A stretch of DNA of 64,000 nucleotides from JBBQNY01 sp038255255 (GCA_038255255.1 JBBSLL010000002.1:1-64000), one strand, 5' to 3'; numbered from the stretch's first letter, positions 1-8,716 are shown. Notes: generated by a model from the letters alone, not told the origin. Program-made: numbers and translations.

Positions 1-806
1 AGCAAGGCAAGCAGGAGCTGTACCTCAAGGATGATGCCGCACTGGCCGCTTACCTCATCAACAACGCGGTGGACGAGGCGGAGCTTCGATACGCGCCGGA
101 AGTCCCGCCGCTTCGCGGCGTCGGACTCGAACAGTTGCTGGTGGAGTACCAGCTGGCCCTCGATCAGATCGCGCGCCTGTCGCATCGATACGATCCGGGA
201 ATACTGCGCGCGCTGTTGGACGTGCCGCGACTCGATTCAGCCGTCAACGATGACGGTGCCGGGCTCGAGGCCTGGGTCGCGCAGCTCCGCGAAGTCATTG
301 GCCGAAACGCGCGATCCGGCGCGTCGAGATACACACTGGACTGGGTAGCCGCTGCCGATGACAGACCCGCCGCCCTGCGCATCGGGAAGATCCAGCACGG
401 CTTGACCAGCGAGCAACGCATTCCGTCGACATTCTTCGCCGGCAACGAGTACGCACCGATCGGTACGCTGGCGAAGACCCTGGATGGATTGTTCCAGCCC
501 GGCGCGTCGATCGTGCGCGGCAATCGCAGCCAGCCCGTCGATGACATGCATCAGGCACACACGTGGCTCATGGACGAAGCCAAGCGCGGGCGTGCGATCC
601 AGCGCTTCAAGGGTCTCGGCGAAATGAATCCGGAACAGCTGTGGGAGACCACGGTGAACCCCGAGACGCGCCGCCTGCTGCAGGTTCGCATCGAGGACGC
701 AGTGGCCGCCGACGAGATCTTCTCGACGCTGATGGGGGATGTGGTGGAGCCGCGGCGCGATTTCATCGAGAAGAATGCGCTGAGAGTTGCGAACCTCGAC
801 GTTTGA
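1..806 (+). CDS. gyrB: DNA gyrase subunit B, C-terminal part (5' end outside window)
   Basis: This is the last 267 residues of GyrB, the ATPase and Toprim subunit that works with GyrA to supercoil DNA. The first complete codon is at base 3 and the reading frame is already open at the window edge. The visible part includes the end of the insert found in proteobacterial GyrB and then the conserved block QRFKGLGEMNPEQLWETT. The tail, with MGDVVEPRRDFIEKNAL followed by RVANLDV, is typical of GyrB and separates it from ParE. The gene stops with TGA at 804-806. In this order of bacteria gyrB normally closes the dnaA-dnaN-recF-gyrB cluster, so the replication origin is expected just upstream of the window. 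Confidence 0.97.
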   Translation, partial: QGKQELYLKDDAALAAYLINNAVDEAELRYAPEVPPLRGVGLEQLLVEYQLALDQIARLSHRYDPGILRALLDVPRLDSAVNDDGAGLEAWVAQLREVIGRNARSGASRYTLDWVAAADDRPAALRIGKIQHGLTSEQRIPSTFFAGNEYAPIGTLAKTLDGLFQPGASIVRGNRSQPVDDMHQAHTWLMDEAKRGRAIQRFKGLGEMNPEQLWETTVNPETRRLLQVRIEDAVAADEIFSTLMGDVVEPRRDFIEKNALRVANLDV

Positions 807-952
807 CTGCAGGGACAGGCCTTTTCAGGGCGTTTGCGTCGCGGCACTGCCGCGACCAGACATGGCTCACGCGTGCAGTGAATCCGTCCATCGAGTTGCG
901 CGGGAGATCGCCTGGAAGCCTGACCGCGTGATTGCCTTCCGGAGCGCGAGGC

Positions 953-958
953 TATACT
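953..958 (+). promoter_or_regulatory. Candidate -10 box (TATACT)
   Basis: TATACT lies 30 bp before the start of the membrane transglutaminase-like gene, in the 182-bp gap after gyrB. The best -35-like match (TTGCCT) is only 15 bp upstream, shorter than the usual 16-18, so the box is plausible but not secure. Confidence 0.35.
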
Positions 959-988
959 GAAGCGGGGAACGGGGATGGTCGCGACGCG

Positions 989-2596
989 ATGAAGAAGACC
1001 CAGCTGTATGTGCTGGCGGCGATTTTCGCCGCGCTCGGGTTGGCCGCGTTCTTCTACAAGTGGCAGGTGCTGCGCTTCCCGGTCAAGCCCGTTGCGCAGA
1101 CCGAGGTATGGGAACTGCAGGCGCGGGTGCAATTCAATGCCCGTCGCGGTCCGCACACCATTTCGCTGCAGTTGCCGGACGATCCGCCGGGCTTCGTCGT
1201 GCTGGACGAGACGCTGGTTTCGCGTCGCTACGGCGAGAACATCGAGCGCTCACGCGGCGGGCGCACCGTGCAGTGGACCATCCGCCGCGGCAACGGCTCC
1301 GGGCAGGCGCTCTATTACCGCGCCACTGTCTATCGCGACGATCACGCAGCCCCGGCCGAACCCGAGCCCAAGCTGATCGCCCAGCCGGCGCCGCTCTACG
1401 ACGAGCCATTCGCAACGGCACGCACCACGCTGGTGGAAAATGCGCGCGAGGTTTCCGTCGATGCCGCATCGCTGGGTGCGGCGATCCTGCGCGCGATCAA
1501 TGCGGATCCGCCCTCTCCGGAAGTCGGCTTGCTCATGGGCAACGAGCGCAGCGTCGAGGCGCGCGCGCTGCTCGCACAGAGCCTGCTCCGGGATCAGCGC
1601 GAACGCACCCGCGTGGTACACGGACTGGAGCTCTCCCGCGCACGCACCGACATCGAGTTGCTGCCCTTCCTGCAGGTCTACGAGAGTGATGAGGGTGCGT
1701 GGCAAACCATCGACCCGCGCACGGGGCACATCGGCTGGCCCGAGGACTTCTTCCTGTGGTCCCGTAGCGATGCGCCCGTCATCGACGCGGACGGCGTGGG
1801 CCGGCCACTGCTGGAATTCACCGCGCAGCGAAGCCTGGCGAGCAGCCTCGACACGGCCCGCGAGCGACTCGAGGCCAAGAACAAGGACCTGGTGGCGTAC
1901 TCGTTGCTCGGTCTGCCGCTGCAGGCGCAAGGCGTCTATCGGATCCTGTTGATGGTGCCGATCGCCGCATTCATCATGTTGCTGCTGCGCAATCTGGTCG
2001 GAGTGAAAACCTTCGGCACCTTCATGCCGGTACTGGTGGCGCTCTCGTTCCGCGAGACGACTTTGATCGCCGGCATCGTGCTGTTCACGCTGGTGGTTTC
2101 GCTGGGTCTGCTGTTGCGGTTCTACCTCGAGAAATTGCGGCTGTTGCTGGTGCCGCGTCTTACCGCCGTATTGATTCTGGTCGTTCTCCTGATGGCGCTG
2201 GTTTCCGTGGTGAGCAACAAGCTCGGCGTGGAAGCCGGATTGTCGGTGGCGCTCTTCCCGATGATCATCATGACGATGACCATCGAGCGCATGTCCGTGA
2301 CGTGGGAAGAACGTGGCGGCTCGGCTGCGATCCGTGAGGGCGCCGGCTCGCTGTTGGTGGCCGCGGTTGCCTATCTCGTGATGAGCTGGAACCGGCTCGA
2401 ACACCTCATCTTCGTGTTCCCGGAACTGCTGCTGGTGCTATTCGCGGCCACACTGCTCATCGGCCGCTATTCGGGATACCGGCTCGCCGAACTGTTCCGT
2501 TTCAGGGCGCTGGTGCATGACGATCCGATCGTCCCGCGCCCATCCGGCGAAACTGCCGGCGCCGTGGCACCTGCTACGACGCCTCCGCCCGCGTGA
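989..2596 (+). CDS. Inactive-transglutaminase-like protein fused to a seven-helix membrane domain
   Basis: A 535-residue inner-membrane protein. It has one N-terminal membrane segment (about residues 7-25), a soluble domain of about 270 residues that should lie in the periplasm, and about seven closely packed hydrophobic segments (about 315-500). This layout matches the family annotated as inactive transglutaminase fused to seven transmembrane helices, which is known to sit beside a RimK-like ATP-grasp ligase, as it does here. ATG 989 is chosen because the membrane segment follows directly; an upstream in-frame start at 932 would add a tail with no merit. Its TGA overlaps the GTG start of the next gene by 4 bp (GTGA), so the two are probably translationally coupled. 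The biochemical role of this pair is not established. Confidence 0.85.
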   Translation: MKKTQLYVLAAIFAALGLAAFFYKWQVLRFPVKPVAQTEVWELQARVQFNARRGPHTISLQLPDDPPGFVVLDETLVSRRYGENIERSRGGRTVQWTIRRGNGSGQALYYRATVYRDDHAAPAEPEPKLIAQPAPLYDEPFATARTTLVENAREVSVDAASLGAAILRAINADPPSPEVGLLMGNERSVEARALLAQSLLRDQRERTRVVHGLELSRARTDIELLPFLQVYESDEGAWQTIDPRTGHIGWPEDFFLWSRSDAPVIDADGVGRPLLEFTAQRSLASSLDTARERLEAKNKDLVAYSLLGLPLQAQGVYRILLMVPIAAFIMLLLRNLVGVKTFGTFMPVLVALSFRETTLIAGIVLFTLVVSLGLLLRFYLEKLRLLLVPRLTAVLILVVLLMALVSVVSNKLGVEAGLSVALFPMIIMTMTIERMSVTWEERGGSAAIREGAGSLLVAAVAYLVMSWNRLEHLIFVFPELLLVLFAATLLIGRYSGYRLAELFRFRALVHDDPIVPRPSGETAGAVAPATTPPPA

Positions 2597-3552
2597 AACT
2601 GCTCGACGTCGCACGCGGCTTGCGCAGGATCGGCATGGTCGGTATCGGGCAACGCAATGCCGAGTTTGTGCTCATGTACAACCGGCGCCGCTTTTACCCG
2701 CGTGTCGACGACAAGCTCATCACCAAGAAGATGGCGCTCGACGCCGGTCTGCCGGTTCCGGACCTGTACGCGGTGGTGCGCGAAGAACATCAAATCGAAG
2801 AGCTGCACGCCAAGCTCGAGGGCCGCGACCAGTTCGTCGTAAAGCCGGCGCACGGTTCGGGCGGCGATGGAATCCTCGTCATCACGGGCCGCCGCGGCAA
2901 CAAGTACCGGCGCTCCAACGGTCACCTCATGCCCCGTGAGGAATTCGCTCACCACGTGTCCAACACGCTGTCGGGACTGTTCTCGCTAGGCGGGCAACCG
3001 GACCACGTACTGGTCGAGTATTGCGTGCAGTTCGACCCGGTCTTCGACAACGTCAGCTACAAGGGCGTGCCGGACATCCGCATCATCGTGTTCCTGGGCT
3101 ATCCGGTGATGGCGATGATCCGCCTGCCGACGCGACTCTCGGATGGCAAGGCCAACCTGCACCAGGGAGCCATCGGGGTGGGGATCGACCTGCCGACCGG
3201 AATCACCAGGCGGGCCGTCTGGGGACGCGAGCTGGTGAGCGAGCATCCCGATACCGAGAACACCATCGTGGGGCTCACCATTCCACACTGGGACCAGCTC
3301 CTCATGATCGGCGCCAAGGCCTGCGAACTTTCTGGCCTGGGCTACGTGGGCGTCGATATCGTGCTCGACCGCGATCGTGGACCCCTGGTGCTCGAGCTCA
3401 ACGCCCGCCCCGGTCTCGCAATCCAGATGGCCAACGGCAACGGGTTGTTGCACCGATTGCGTCTCGTGCAGGCGCTGGAGGCGGCGGGCCAGCTGTCGGC
3501 GGATCCCGCAGAGCGCATCGCATTCGCCAAGGCGAACTTCCCGACAACTTGA
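2593..3552 (+). CDS. RimK-like ATP-grasp ligase (alpha-L-glutamate ligase-like)
   Basis: A 319-residue ATP-grasp enzyme of the alpha-L-glutamate ligase-like group. ATP-grasp ligases join a carboxylate to an amine through an acyl-phosphate; the substrates here are unknown. Visible motifs are the phosphate-binding loop KPAHGSGGDGILV (about residues 83-95) and the Mg-binding end LELNARPGL near the C terminus. Translation starts at GTG 2593, inside the stop region of the preceding membrane gene, so the two form a transcriptional and probably functional unit. In relatives this pair is often accompanied by a retropepsin-like (RimB-type) protease gene; none is present between gyrB and this gene. Confidence 0.88.
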   Translation: MKLLDVARGLRRIGMVGIGQRNAEFVLMYNRRRFYPRVDDKLITKKMALDAGLPVPDLYAVVREEHQIEELHAKLEGRDQFVVKPAHGSGGDGILVITGRRGNKYRRSNGHLMPREEFAHHVSNTLSGLFSLGGQPDHVLVEYCVQFDPVFDNVSYKGVPDIRIIVFLGYPVMAMIRLPTRLSDGKANLHQGAIGVGIDLPTGITRRAVWGRELVSEHPDTENTIVGLTIPHWDQLLMIGAKACELSGLGYVGVDIVLDRDRGPLVLELNARPGLAIQMANGNGLLHRLRLVQALEAAGQLSADPAERIAFAKANFPTT

Positions 3553-3726
3553 GAATCTCAGTGTGTGCGCAGCACTGCCGACTCCGCTACCCTCAGACGA
3601 GTCGTGCTGCGTTCAGAGTTGCAGCCTAGACTCTGCGTCATGAGCCCTTGGCGGGCCATCGCCAAACACGTGAGTCAACCCCTTGCACGCGATCGACGGA
3701 TGATCGCAAGACGTTGGAGAACGCCT

Positions 3727-5100
3727 GTGGTGTATCAATCTCGAAGCCGACTCTGGTTTGCTGTTTCATTGGCGCTCGTGGTGGCCTTTACCGGATCGGC
3801 GGCCAGCCCGGCACTCGCGCAGAGCTCGAACGCAGAGCCAACATCGGGCGAAGAGCCAGCCAGCGTGATCGATTCGCGCCGTTCCTCGTGGGCCAAGAAG
3901 AAGCGCCAGGGAAACGAGGCGAAGGAAGTCGCGCCGGACGCGAAGTCCCGATACCCGAACGCCACTCGCGCCGAGCCCAAGGGCAAATTGAGCCCGGCAG
4001 GACAGAAGAACATCAACCGTGCATACGAGTTGATCGGCGAGCAGAAGTATCCACAGGCCGAGGCCATCCTGCGCGAGGTTGCGGCGAGCAAGAAGTCGAC
4101 GCCGTATGAGCGCGCCTTGGCACTCCAGGGCCTGTCGAGCGCCGCGTGGGAACAGGAACGTTCAGCCGAGGCACTGGACTTCGGAAAGCAGGCGCTGGCC
4201 ACCAACGCGCTGCCGAATGATGCGCACTTCACCGGCATGTATCAGTTGGCCCAGATGAACGTCGCCGAAGAAAAATACGATGTCGCCTTGGTCCTGATCG
4301 ACCAGTGGTTGCGCGAAACGCGCGTCGAAAAGGCCGACGCACACGCACTGCGCGGCAATGCGCTGTATCGGCTCGAACGGTTCCCCGAGGCGGCCACATC
4401 CCTGAAACGTGCCATCGAAATGTCTGACAAGCCGAACGACGGCTGGGCCCAGATGCTGCTCGGAACCTACTACGAGCAGGAGAACTACGCCGAAGCCGCG
4501 AAGGTCGGCGAAGCGATGCTCGCGAAAGATCCGGACAACGAGAAGCTGATCGCCAACCTGGCCTCCGCCTACTCCGAGGGCGAACAGAACGAAAAGGCGC
4601 TCGCCCTGCTGGACGGCGCTTACAAGCGCGGCGTGCTGACGTCCCCCGAACAGATCAAGCAGCTTTACCAGCTCTACAACTATCTGGAGAAGCCGAAGGA
4701 CGCGGCGCGCGTGATCAATGAAGGCATTGCCAAAGGCACCCTCAAGGAAGATCTGGAAACCACCAAGGCCCTCGCCTATGCGCATGTGACGGCAGAGGAG
4801 TTCGAGCCCGCCGCAGCCGCTTACGGCAAGGCGGCGCAGTTCGCCGAAGACGGCGAGATGGACTATCAGCGCGGCTATCTGCTGGTCCAGGAACTCGACA
4901 AGGTCGCGGAGGGCAAGGCTGCGCTCGCCACGGCGATCCAGCGCGGCGTCTCCAAGCCCGGCAACGCCTGGATCCTCGTCGGAAACGCCGAACTCGAACT
5001 GGGCAACAAGGCGGCGGCGGTGGCAGCCTACCAAAAGGCGCGCGGCTTCCCCGAATCGAAATCCATGGCAGAGACGTGGCTCAAGGGCAACAACAAGTAG
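3727..5100 (+). CDS. Periplasmic tetratricopeptide-repeat protein
   Basis: About 457 residues. A Sec signal peptide (hydrophobic core LWFAVSLALVVAFTG, cleavage after ALA near residue 34) is followed by a charged linker and then helical TPR-type repeats covering most of the protein, for example ALRGNALYRLERFPEAATSL. GTG 3727 (or the adjacent GTG 3730) is chosen because GGAGA at 3716-3720 lies at ribosome-binding distance; the frame stays open upstream to 3565, but those starts would bury the signal peptide. TPR proteins are scaffolds; its place directly before tonB suggests a link to outer-membrane uptake or envelope assembly, which is inference. A 247-bp gap separates it from tonB. Confidence 0.8.
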   Translation: MVYQSRSRLWFAVSLALVVAFTGSAASPALAQSSNAEPTSGEEPASVIDSRRSSWAKKKRQGNEAKEVAPDAKSRYPNATRAEPKGKLSPAGQKNINRAYELIGEQKYPQAEAILREVAASKKSTPYERALALQGLSSAAWEQERSAEALDFGKQALATNALPNDAHFTGMYQLAQMNVAEEKYDVALVLIDQWLRETRVEKADAHALRGNALYRLERFPEAATSLKRAIEMSDKPNDGWAQMLLGTYYEQENYAEAAKVGEAMLAKDPDNEKLIANLASAYSEGEQNEKALALLDGAYKRGVLTSPEQIKQLYQLYNYLEKPKDAARVINEGIAKGTLKEDLETTKALAYAHVTAEEFEPAAAAYGKAAQFAEDGEMDYQRGYLLVQELDKVAEGKAALATAIQRGVSKPGNAWILVGNAELELGNKAAAVAAYQKARGFPESKSMAETWLKGNNK

Positions 5101-5347
5101 GCGTTCTATCGTCCGGGGCGCGCCGGCAAGGTACGCACGGTGCGCGCCGACAAAGCCATTTGTTACCGCGGCGTAACGGTGCGGTCAATGGCAAACAGGC
5201 TGCCCGCCGTTCTTGTTTTAGCGACGGCGAGTGGTGTACCGTCCGCCGTCCCGGTAGCGAACAGTTCTTGCCGAGCCGTGCCAGCACGGCCGGCGCTGGT
5301 GAGTCGGTGTTTTCTGTGGTGACGGATTCCATCTGGGTTTGCGCACG

Positions 5348-6013
5348 ATGAGCAATGTGACTTCACAAGATCGCGACGGCATCAATTGGCGGAAGGTCAC
5401 TGCATACGCGGTGGCCATTGCCATCCATGTGGGCATGTTCCTTTTCATGCTGGCACCGCCACAGGGCGGCCCATCCGAAGTGAAGGAAGACGAAGCGGTC
5501 ACCGACGTCGTGTTCCTCGAGCCGCCGCCGCCGCCGCCGCCGCCTCCACCGCCGCCGCCGGAGCCGCCCAAGATCATCAAGCAGGTGGTCAAGGAAGAGC
5601 GTCCGTTGCCGACGCCGCCGCCGCCGGAGCCGCAACCGGAAGTCATCGTCTTCGACGAACCGCTGCCGATGGCCGAGCCTGCTCCGCCGCCCGCGCCACC
5701 GGCGCCGCCCGCCCCGTCCATTCCCGACACCGGTGCTTCGGAAGACCCGAGTTACCGGCGCAACAGCTCGCCGCCCTATCCGCCGCAGGCCATCCGCCGC
5801 CGACTCGAGGGCAAGGTGATGCTGCGGGTATTCGTGTCGATCGACGGCACGCCGCGGACGGTGGAAGTGGAAACATCGAGCCGGCATCGCGAGCTCGACC
5901 AGGCCGCCGTCAAGGCGGTCAAGGGCTGGCGCTTCAATCCCGAGATCAAAAACGGCAAGCCTGTTGAAGGCTATGTACTGGTTCCAATCGACTTCAAGCT
6001 AACCGAAGGGTGA
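5348..6013 (+). CDS. tonB: Energy transducer TonB
   Basis: A 221-residue TonB. It has an N-terminal membrane anchor (about residues 16-36), a long proline-rich spacer (about 50-125) and a C-terminal TonB domain with the typical SPPYPPQAIRRRLEGKVMLR start and GWRFNPEIKNGKPVEGYV end. TonB passes proton-motive energy from the ExbB-ExbD motor to outer-membrane receptors for iron complexes and other nutrients. The spacer contains 13 prolines in a row encoded mostly by CCG repeats (about 5522-5563). The ATG at 5348 is used. The gene ends 4 bp before exbB, whose ribosome-binding AAGGG overlaps the end of tonB, so the genes form an operon. Confidence 0.95.
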   Translation: MSNVTSQDRDGINWRKVTAYAVAIAIHVGMFLFMLAPPQGGPSEVKEDEAVTDVVFLEPPPPPPPPPPPPPEPPKIIKQVVKEERPLPTPPPPEPQPEVIVFDEPLPMAEPAPPPAPPAPPAPSIPDTGASEDPSYRRNSSPPYPPQAIRRRLEGKVMLRVFVSIDGTPRTVEVETSSRHRELDQAAVKAVKGWRFNPEIKNGKPVEGYVLVPIDFKLTEG

Positions 6014-6017
6014 CCCC

Positions 6018-6812
6018 ATGTTGCAAGACCCCAACCAAGCCGCCGCACCGCTGGCCGGTACCGACAACGCCGCCGCCCTTCAGCAGATGGGATTCGCCCA
6101 CCTCATCCAGGATTTCGACTGGGTAGGCTGGGTCGTCTTCGTCACGCTGGTCGTGATGTCGGTCGCGTCGTGGTTCTATATCGTGATCATCGCCATCCGC
6201 AATGCCCGCATCACCGGGCGCATGGACAAGGTGATCTCGACCTTCTGGCAGACGCCGAATGCCGCGGATGCGATCCGCTACATGGAGCAGCAGCCCAAGT
6301 GGGAACCGTTCTCCAAGATCGCCCTTGACTGCGCCTCGGCAGCTGCGCACCACCAGCGGCATGAAGGGTCGCGCCTGGTAGAGGCGCTGAACCGCTCCGA
6401 GTTCATCGACCGTGCCCTGCGCCAGGCCGTTTCGCGCGAGAGCAACAAGCTCGAGAACGGGCAGACCCTGCTGGCCACCGTGGGCTCCTCGGCGCCCTTC
6501 GTCGGTCTGCTCGGTACCGTCTGGGGCATCTACAAGGCCCTGATCCGCATCGGCGCCACGGGACAGGCGTCCATCGACGCGGTCGCGGGACCGGTCGGCG
6601 AGGCGCTGATCATGACCGCGTTCGGTCTTTTCGTCGCGATTCCGGCAGTGCTGGCCTACAACTTCTTCGTGCGCGGCAACCGCAACATCAACGCCAAGTT
6701 CGACGAATTCGCCAACGACCTGCACGACTTCTTCGCCACCGGATCGCGCGTCGACACGGTGCCTCGGCCAGCCACGGGCAACCCTGCTCCGGCGCCGGTG
6801 CGCACGGTCTGA
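6018..6812 (+). CDS. exbB: TonB-system motor protein ExbB (MotA/TolQ/ExbB family)
   Basis: A 264-residue inner-membrane proton-channel protein. It shows the three-helix pattern of the family: a helix near residues 35-57 (WVGWVVFVTLVVMSVASWFY), a long cytoplasmic segment, then two helices around 155-180 and 195-222. The motif PFVGLLGTVWGIYKAL is the conserved ExbB/TolQ signature of the second helix. ExbB forms a pentamer around an ExbD dimer and drives TonB with the proton gradient. The start ATG 6018 is preceded by AAGGG at the end of tonB. It is followed 26 bp later by the first exbD. Confidence 0.95.
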   Translation: MLQDPNQAAAPLAGTDNAAALQQMGFAHLIQDFDWVGWVVFVTLVVMSVASWFYIVIIAIRNARITGRMDKVISTFWQTPNAADAIRYMEQQPKWEPFSKIALDCASAAAHHQRHEGSRLVEALNRSEFIDRALRQAVSRESNKLENGQTLLATVGSSAPFVGLLGTVWGIYKALIRIGATGQASIDAVAGPVGEALIMTAFGLFVAIPAVLAYNFFVRGNRNINAKFDEFANDLHDFFATGSRVDTVPRPATGNPAPAPVRTV

Positions 6813-6838
6813 TACGCGGCCGATAACGGAGACTTGCC

Positions 6839-7255
6839 ATGGCAATGGGTGCGGGCCACGAACCAGGCGGCGTGATGGCGGAAATCAACGTCACGCCGAT
6901 GGTCGATGTGATGCTGGTGCTGTTGATCATCTTCATGATCACGGCACCCCTCATGTCCCACAAGGTCAAGGTGGAGCTGCCGCAGGCGCAGATGGAGCCC
7001 AACAAGGAACCGCCGAGCACGATCACGCTGACGATGCAGAACAATGGTTCGGTCTACTGGAACGATTCACCGACGGTGCACGAGAGCATCGACAACCAGT
7101 TGCGCATCGCCGCCAAGCGCACGCCGCAGCCCGACGTGCAGATCCGGGCAGACCGGGACACCCCGTATGGCGAAGTCGCCAAGCTCATGATCTCCGCGAA
7201 GAACGCGGGCATGAAGAAGGTCGGATTCATCACTACTCCACAGCGCGGCGGCTGA
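6839..7255 (+). CDS. exbD: TonB-system protein ExbD (first copy)
   Basis: A 138-residue ExbD/TolR protein. A short cytoplasmic N terminus is followed by one membrane helix carrying the proton-carrying aspartate in the motif MAEINVTPMVDVMLVLLIIF, then a periplasmic domain. It partners ExbB. Two start codons are possible (ATG 6839 and ATG 6845); 6839 has AACGGAGAC upstream. Two tandem exbD genes after exbB are typical of Xanthomonas-type TonB operons. The other ExbD (48 bp downstream) shares the helix almost exactly but differs in the periplasmic part, so the motor may be a heterodimer or have two alternative forms. Confidence 0.94.
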   Translation: MAMGAGHEPGGVMAEINVTPMVDVMLVLLIIFMITAPLMSHKVKVELPQAQMEPNKEPPSTITLTMQNNGSVYWNDSPTVHESIDNQLRIAAKRTPQPDVQIRADRDTPYGEVAKLMISAKNAGMKKVGFITTPQRGG

Positions 7256-7302
7256 GCCGCGCAGGCGCAGCACCGAGGCGCAACCGCTAGGGCGTAAAGA
7301 TC

Positions 7303-7713
7303 ATGGCATTCACCAACAACAGAAACGTTCGGCCGATGTCCGACATGAACGTCACGCCGATGGTCGACGTGATGCTGGTGCTGCTGATCATCTTCATGAT
7401 CACGGCGCCCATCCTCGCGCACAAGGTCGACATCGACCTGCCGCAGAAGACGCGCAATCCGATCACCCAGGAAGAGCCTCCGCCGCCCATCGAGCTGCGC
7501 ATCCTTGCCACGGGCGAGATGTTCTGGAACGGGCAGCCGTTGATCCGCGAAGCCTTGGAGCCGCAGCTGCGGCTGGAAGCAGCCAAGGATCCGCAATCCC
7601 TGCTGCAAGTCGACGCCGACAAGATGACGCCTTACCAGGCCGTGGCCGATGTCCTGGCGACCGCCAAGCGGGTCGAGATCAAGAAGATCGGCTTCAAGAA
7701 CCTGTCGGGGTGA
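7303..7713 (+). CDS. exbD2: TonB-system protein ExbD (second copy)
   Basis: A 136-residue second ExbD. The helix motif MSDMNVTPMVDVMLVLLIIF includes the key aspartate, and the periplasmic region ends in an ExbD-type KRVEIKKIGFKNLSG. In Xanthomonas a second exbD is dispensable for iron uptake but needed for some plant interactions, so the two copies may have different clients; applying that here is inference. Its TGA stop (7711-7713) is also the first three bases of a structured 90-bp repeat. The gene converges on pdxJ across a 178-bp gap. Confidence 0.93.
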   Translation: MAFTNNRNVRPMSDMNVTPMVDVMLVLLIIFMITAPILAHKVDIDLPQKTRNPITQEEPPPPIELRILATGEMFWNGQPLIREALEPQLRLEAAKDPQSLLQVDADKMTPYQAVADVLATAKRVEIKKIGFKNLSG

Positions 7714-7800
7714 GCCGACGCCGCTTGCGCGCCACTGGCGCGCGCGTCGGCGAACGCCCGAAACAGGATGTTTCGGGCTGGATTCGACTTGGCGAGCGCA
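7711..7800 (+). repeat. 90-bp double-hairpin repeat, copy 1 (starts on the exbD2 stop codon)
   Basis: Two adjacent hairpins. In the first, the outer stem GCCGACGC (7714-7721) pairs with GCGTCGGC (7744-7751); inside, after a 5-nt bulge, GCGCGCC (7727-7733) pairs with GGCGCGC (7737-7743) around ACT. In the second, GCCCGAAACA (7756-7765) pairs with TGTTTCGGGC (7769-7778) around GGA. The second copy, reverse strand at 28026-28115, is also exactly 90 bp and about 84% identical, and 10 of the 14 differences form five compensatory base-pair changes. Weaker similarity continues to about 7830. Confidence 0.88.
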
Positions 7801-7891
7801 GGATGCGCGGAGCTTAGTCGAACGTCAAACTGCCACTGAGTTCTTTCGCAGTGACCAACGTCACTGCCAGCCGCGGCAAACGCGTCCAGCG

Positions 7892-8671
7892 TCACGCCGT
7901 CGGAACCTGCCTCGCGTTTACCTTCGCAATGATCGCAAGATAGCTGCGCACCGTTGCGTCCAGTCCCGCGTAGAGGGACTCCGAGATGAGCGCGTGCCCG
8001 ATGGAAACCTCCATCACGCCGGGCACCGCGTCGAGGAATTGGCCGAGGTTGCGCTGATCGAGGTCGTGACCCGCATTGACGCCGATACCCACAGCCTGTG
8101 CAGCCCGTGCAGTGGCCACGCATTGCGCCAGCGCGCTCGCATGCCGCCCACTGGCGAATGCCTGCGCGAACGGCCCGGTGTAGATCTCCACCCTGTCGAT
8201 TCCAATCGCCAGCGCCTCGTCGAACGCCCTGGAACCGGCATCCACGAACACGCTGACACGCACCCCCAGGAGTCGAAGCTCGGCAACGACCGGCGCGAGG
8301 CGCGCGCAATCGCGGACCAGGTCGAAGCCGTGGTCCGAAGTCAGCTGCCCGTCCCCATCAGGTACCAGCGTGCACTGCCGCGGGCGGGCCTCCCGCACGA
8401 GCTCGATCAACCCGGGGTAGTCGGCGTCTGGCGGCGCGAAGGGGTTGCCCTCGATGTTGAATTCGATGTGGGGCAGATCGCGCAGCGTCCCAGTCAGCGC
8501 GCGGACGTCGTCCGGTCGCACGTGTCGCAGATCAGGACGCGGATGGACCGTGACGCCATGGGCACCGGCGTCGATGACGCAGCGGGTGGCCGCGAGGACA
8601 TCGGGCTCGCTCCCGCCGCGCGAGTTGCGCAGCACCGCGATCTTGTTGAGGTTGACGCTTAGCGAGGTCAT
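7892..8671 (-). CDS. pdxJ: Pyridoxine 5'-phosphate synthase
   Basis: A 259-residue PdxJ, which condenses 1-deoxy-D-xylulose 5-phosphate with 3-amino-2-oxopropyl phosphate to make vitamin B6 (pyridoxine 5'-phosphate) in a TIM barrel. Supporting motifs are GAHGVTVHPRPDLRHVRPDD (catalytic-type histidine), NIEGNPF (glutamate) and GINAGHDLDQRNL (second histidine). The N terminus reads SVNLNKIAVLRNSRGG instead of the classical VNIDHxATLRxARG, so this is the variant subfamily. ATG 8671 is used because it gives this conserved start; an in-frame extension to 8752 runs through a hairpin repeat and is not believable. pdxJ is also near the tonB cluster in Xanthomonas, which supports the lineage. Confidence 0.93.
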   Translation of the reverse strand: MTSLSVNLNKIAVLRNSRGGSEPDVLAATRCVIDAGAHGVTVHPRPDLRHVRPDDVRALTGTLRDLPHIEFNIEGNPFAPPDADYPGLIELVREARPRQCTLVPDGDGQLTSDHGFDLVRDCARLAPVVAELRLLGVRVSVFVDAGSRAFDEALAIGIDRVEIYTGPFAQAFASGRHASALAQCVATARAAQAVGIGVNAGHDLDQRNLGQFLDAVPGVMEVSIGHALISESLYAGLDATVRSYLAIIAKVNARQVPTA

Positions 8672-8716
8672 TGCAGGTCTGGCACGATCCAGCCCGATTC
8701 TCGCATGGTGGCGCAA

